A stretch of DNA of 5,654 nt from Lysobacteraceae bacterium. Its GTDB lineage: Bacteria > Pseudomonadota > Gammaproteobacteria > Xanthomonadales > Xanthomonadaceae. The notes under the pieces are model-generated. The model was not told where the DNA came from, made no database searches, and saw only the letters and a program-made list of their open reading frames with translations. Made by a program: the position numbers and the translations under genes. The stretch lies in NCBI GenBank assembly GCA_017990865.1, contig JAGNNB010000222.1:1-5654 (forward strand). The letters run 5' to 3'. Every line of letters begins with the position of its first letter. Position 1 is the stretch's first letter. Positions 5,595-5,654 of this stretch are shown here, piece by piece.

Positions 5595-5600
5595 TAGAAT
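5595..5600 (+). promoter_or_regulatory. -10-like box for the right-edge gene, probable leaderless start
   Basis: TAGAAT matches TATAAT at 5 of 6. Only six bases (TGCGCG) separate it from the ATG at 5607, so transcription starting the usual ~7 bp downstream would begin at the A of the ATG. No Shine-Dalgarno is present between them, consistent with a leaderless mRNA. A -35 box is not clear (TGAGTT at 5572-5577 is weak). Confidence 0.5.
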
Positions 5601-5606
5601 TGCGCG

Positions 5607-5654
5607 ATGAACCCGCTGGTCGAACTCAATCTCGCGCTGATTCTATTTCTGCCG
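5607..5654 (+). CDS. Start of a probable membrane protein, cut by the right edge
   Basis: Only 16 codons are visible: MNPLVELNLALILFLP. After a short polar start the residues LALILFLP begin a hydrophobic segment, suggesting an N-terminal transmembrane helix. The -10-like box immediately upstream supports the start. The family cannot be named from this much sequence. Confidence 0.55.
   Translation, partial: MNPLVELNLALILFLP

Overview
The window is GC-rich DNA that most resembles a Lysobacter/Xanthomonas-type gammaproteobacterium. This rests on codon choice, a TrpS with a C-terminal extension, genes without Shine-Dalgarno sites whose -10-like boxes (TAAACT, TAGAAT) lie close to the start codon, and intergenic spaces filled with hairpin repeats. 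The assignment is an inference from style; no 16S or other decisive marker is present.

Layout. (1) Positions 1-1746, minus strand: the N-terminal 582 residues of a nonribosomal peptide synthetase (NRPS) that runs off the left edge. Its order is a truncated adenylation domain (only motifs A1-A2), a carrier domain and a condensation domain. About 380 residues of adenylation domain, including the ATP- and substrate-binding motifs, are absent without any break in frame. (2) Positions 1747-2095: a divergent intergenic region with a LacI/cre-like palindrome and a small hairpin. (3) Positions 2096-2518, plus strand: the exported N-terminal 140 residues of an M20-family metallopeptidase, cut off just before its second zinc-binding motif; it is almost certainly a gene remnant. 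(4) Positions 2605-3523, minus strand: a conserved putative lipoprotein or secreted protein of unknown function with its own intrinsic terminator. (5) Positions 3612-3763: a 152-bp train of five near-perfect hairpins with terminal inverted similarity, looking like a MITE or composite REP element. (6) Positions 3909-5231, plus strand: trpS, tryptophanyl-tRNA synthetase. (7) Positions 5273-5572: a 300-bp composite repeat block of GC-rich hairpins at 120/126-bp spacing alternating with 17-bp iterated units carrying GATC. (8) Position 5607 to the right edge: the first 16 codons of a probable membrane protein, with a -10-like box placed so that its mRNA would be leaderless.

Functionally the window joins an accessory part (NRPS and peptidase remnant, both showing large deletions) to a core part (trpS and neighbours) separated by repeats. 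The genes do not form one pathway. No defence system, CRISPR array, tRNA or rRNA was seen, and I see no convincing new multi-gene system. The most notable items are the NRPS with the missing adenylation core and the two structured repeat blocks flanking trpS.
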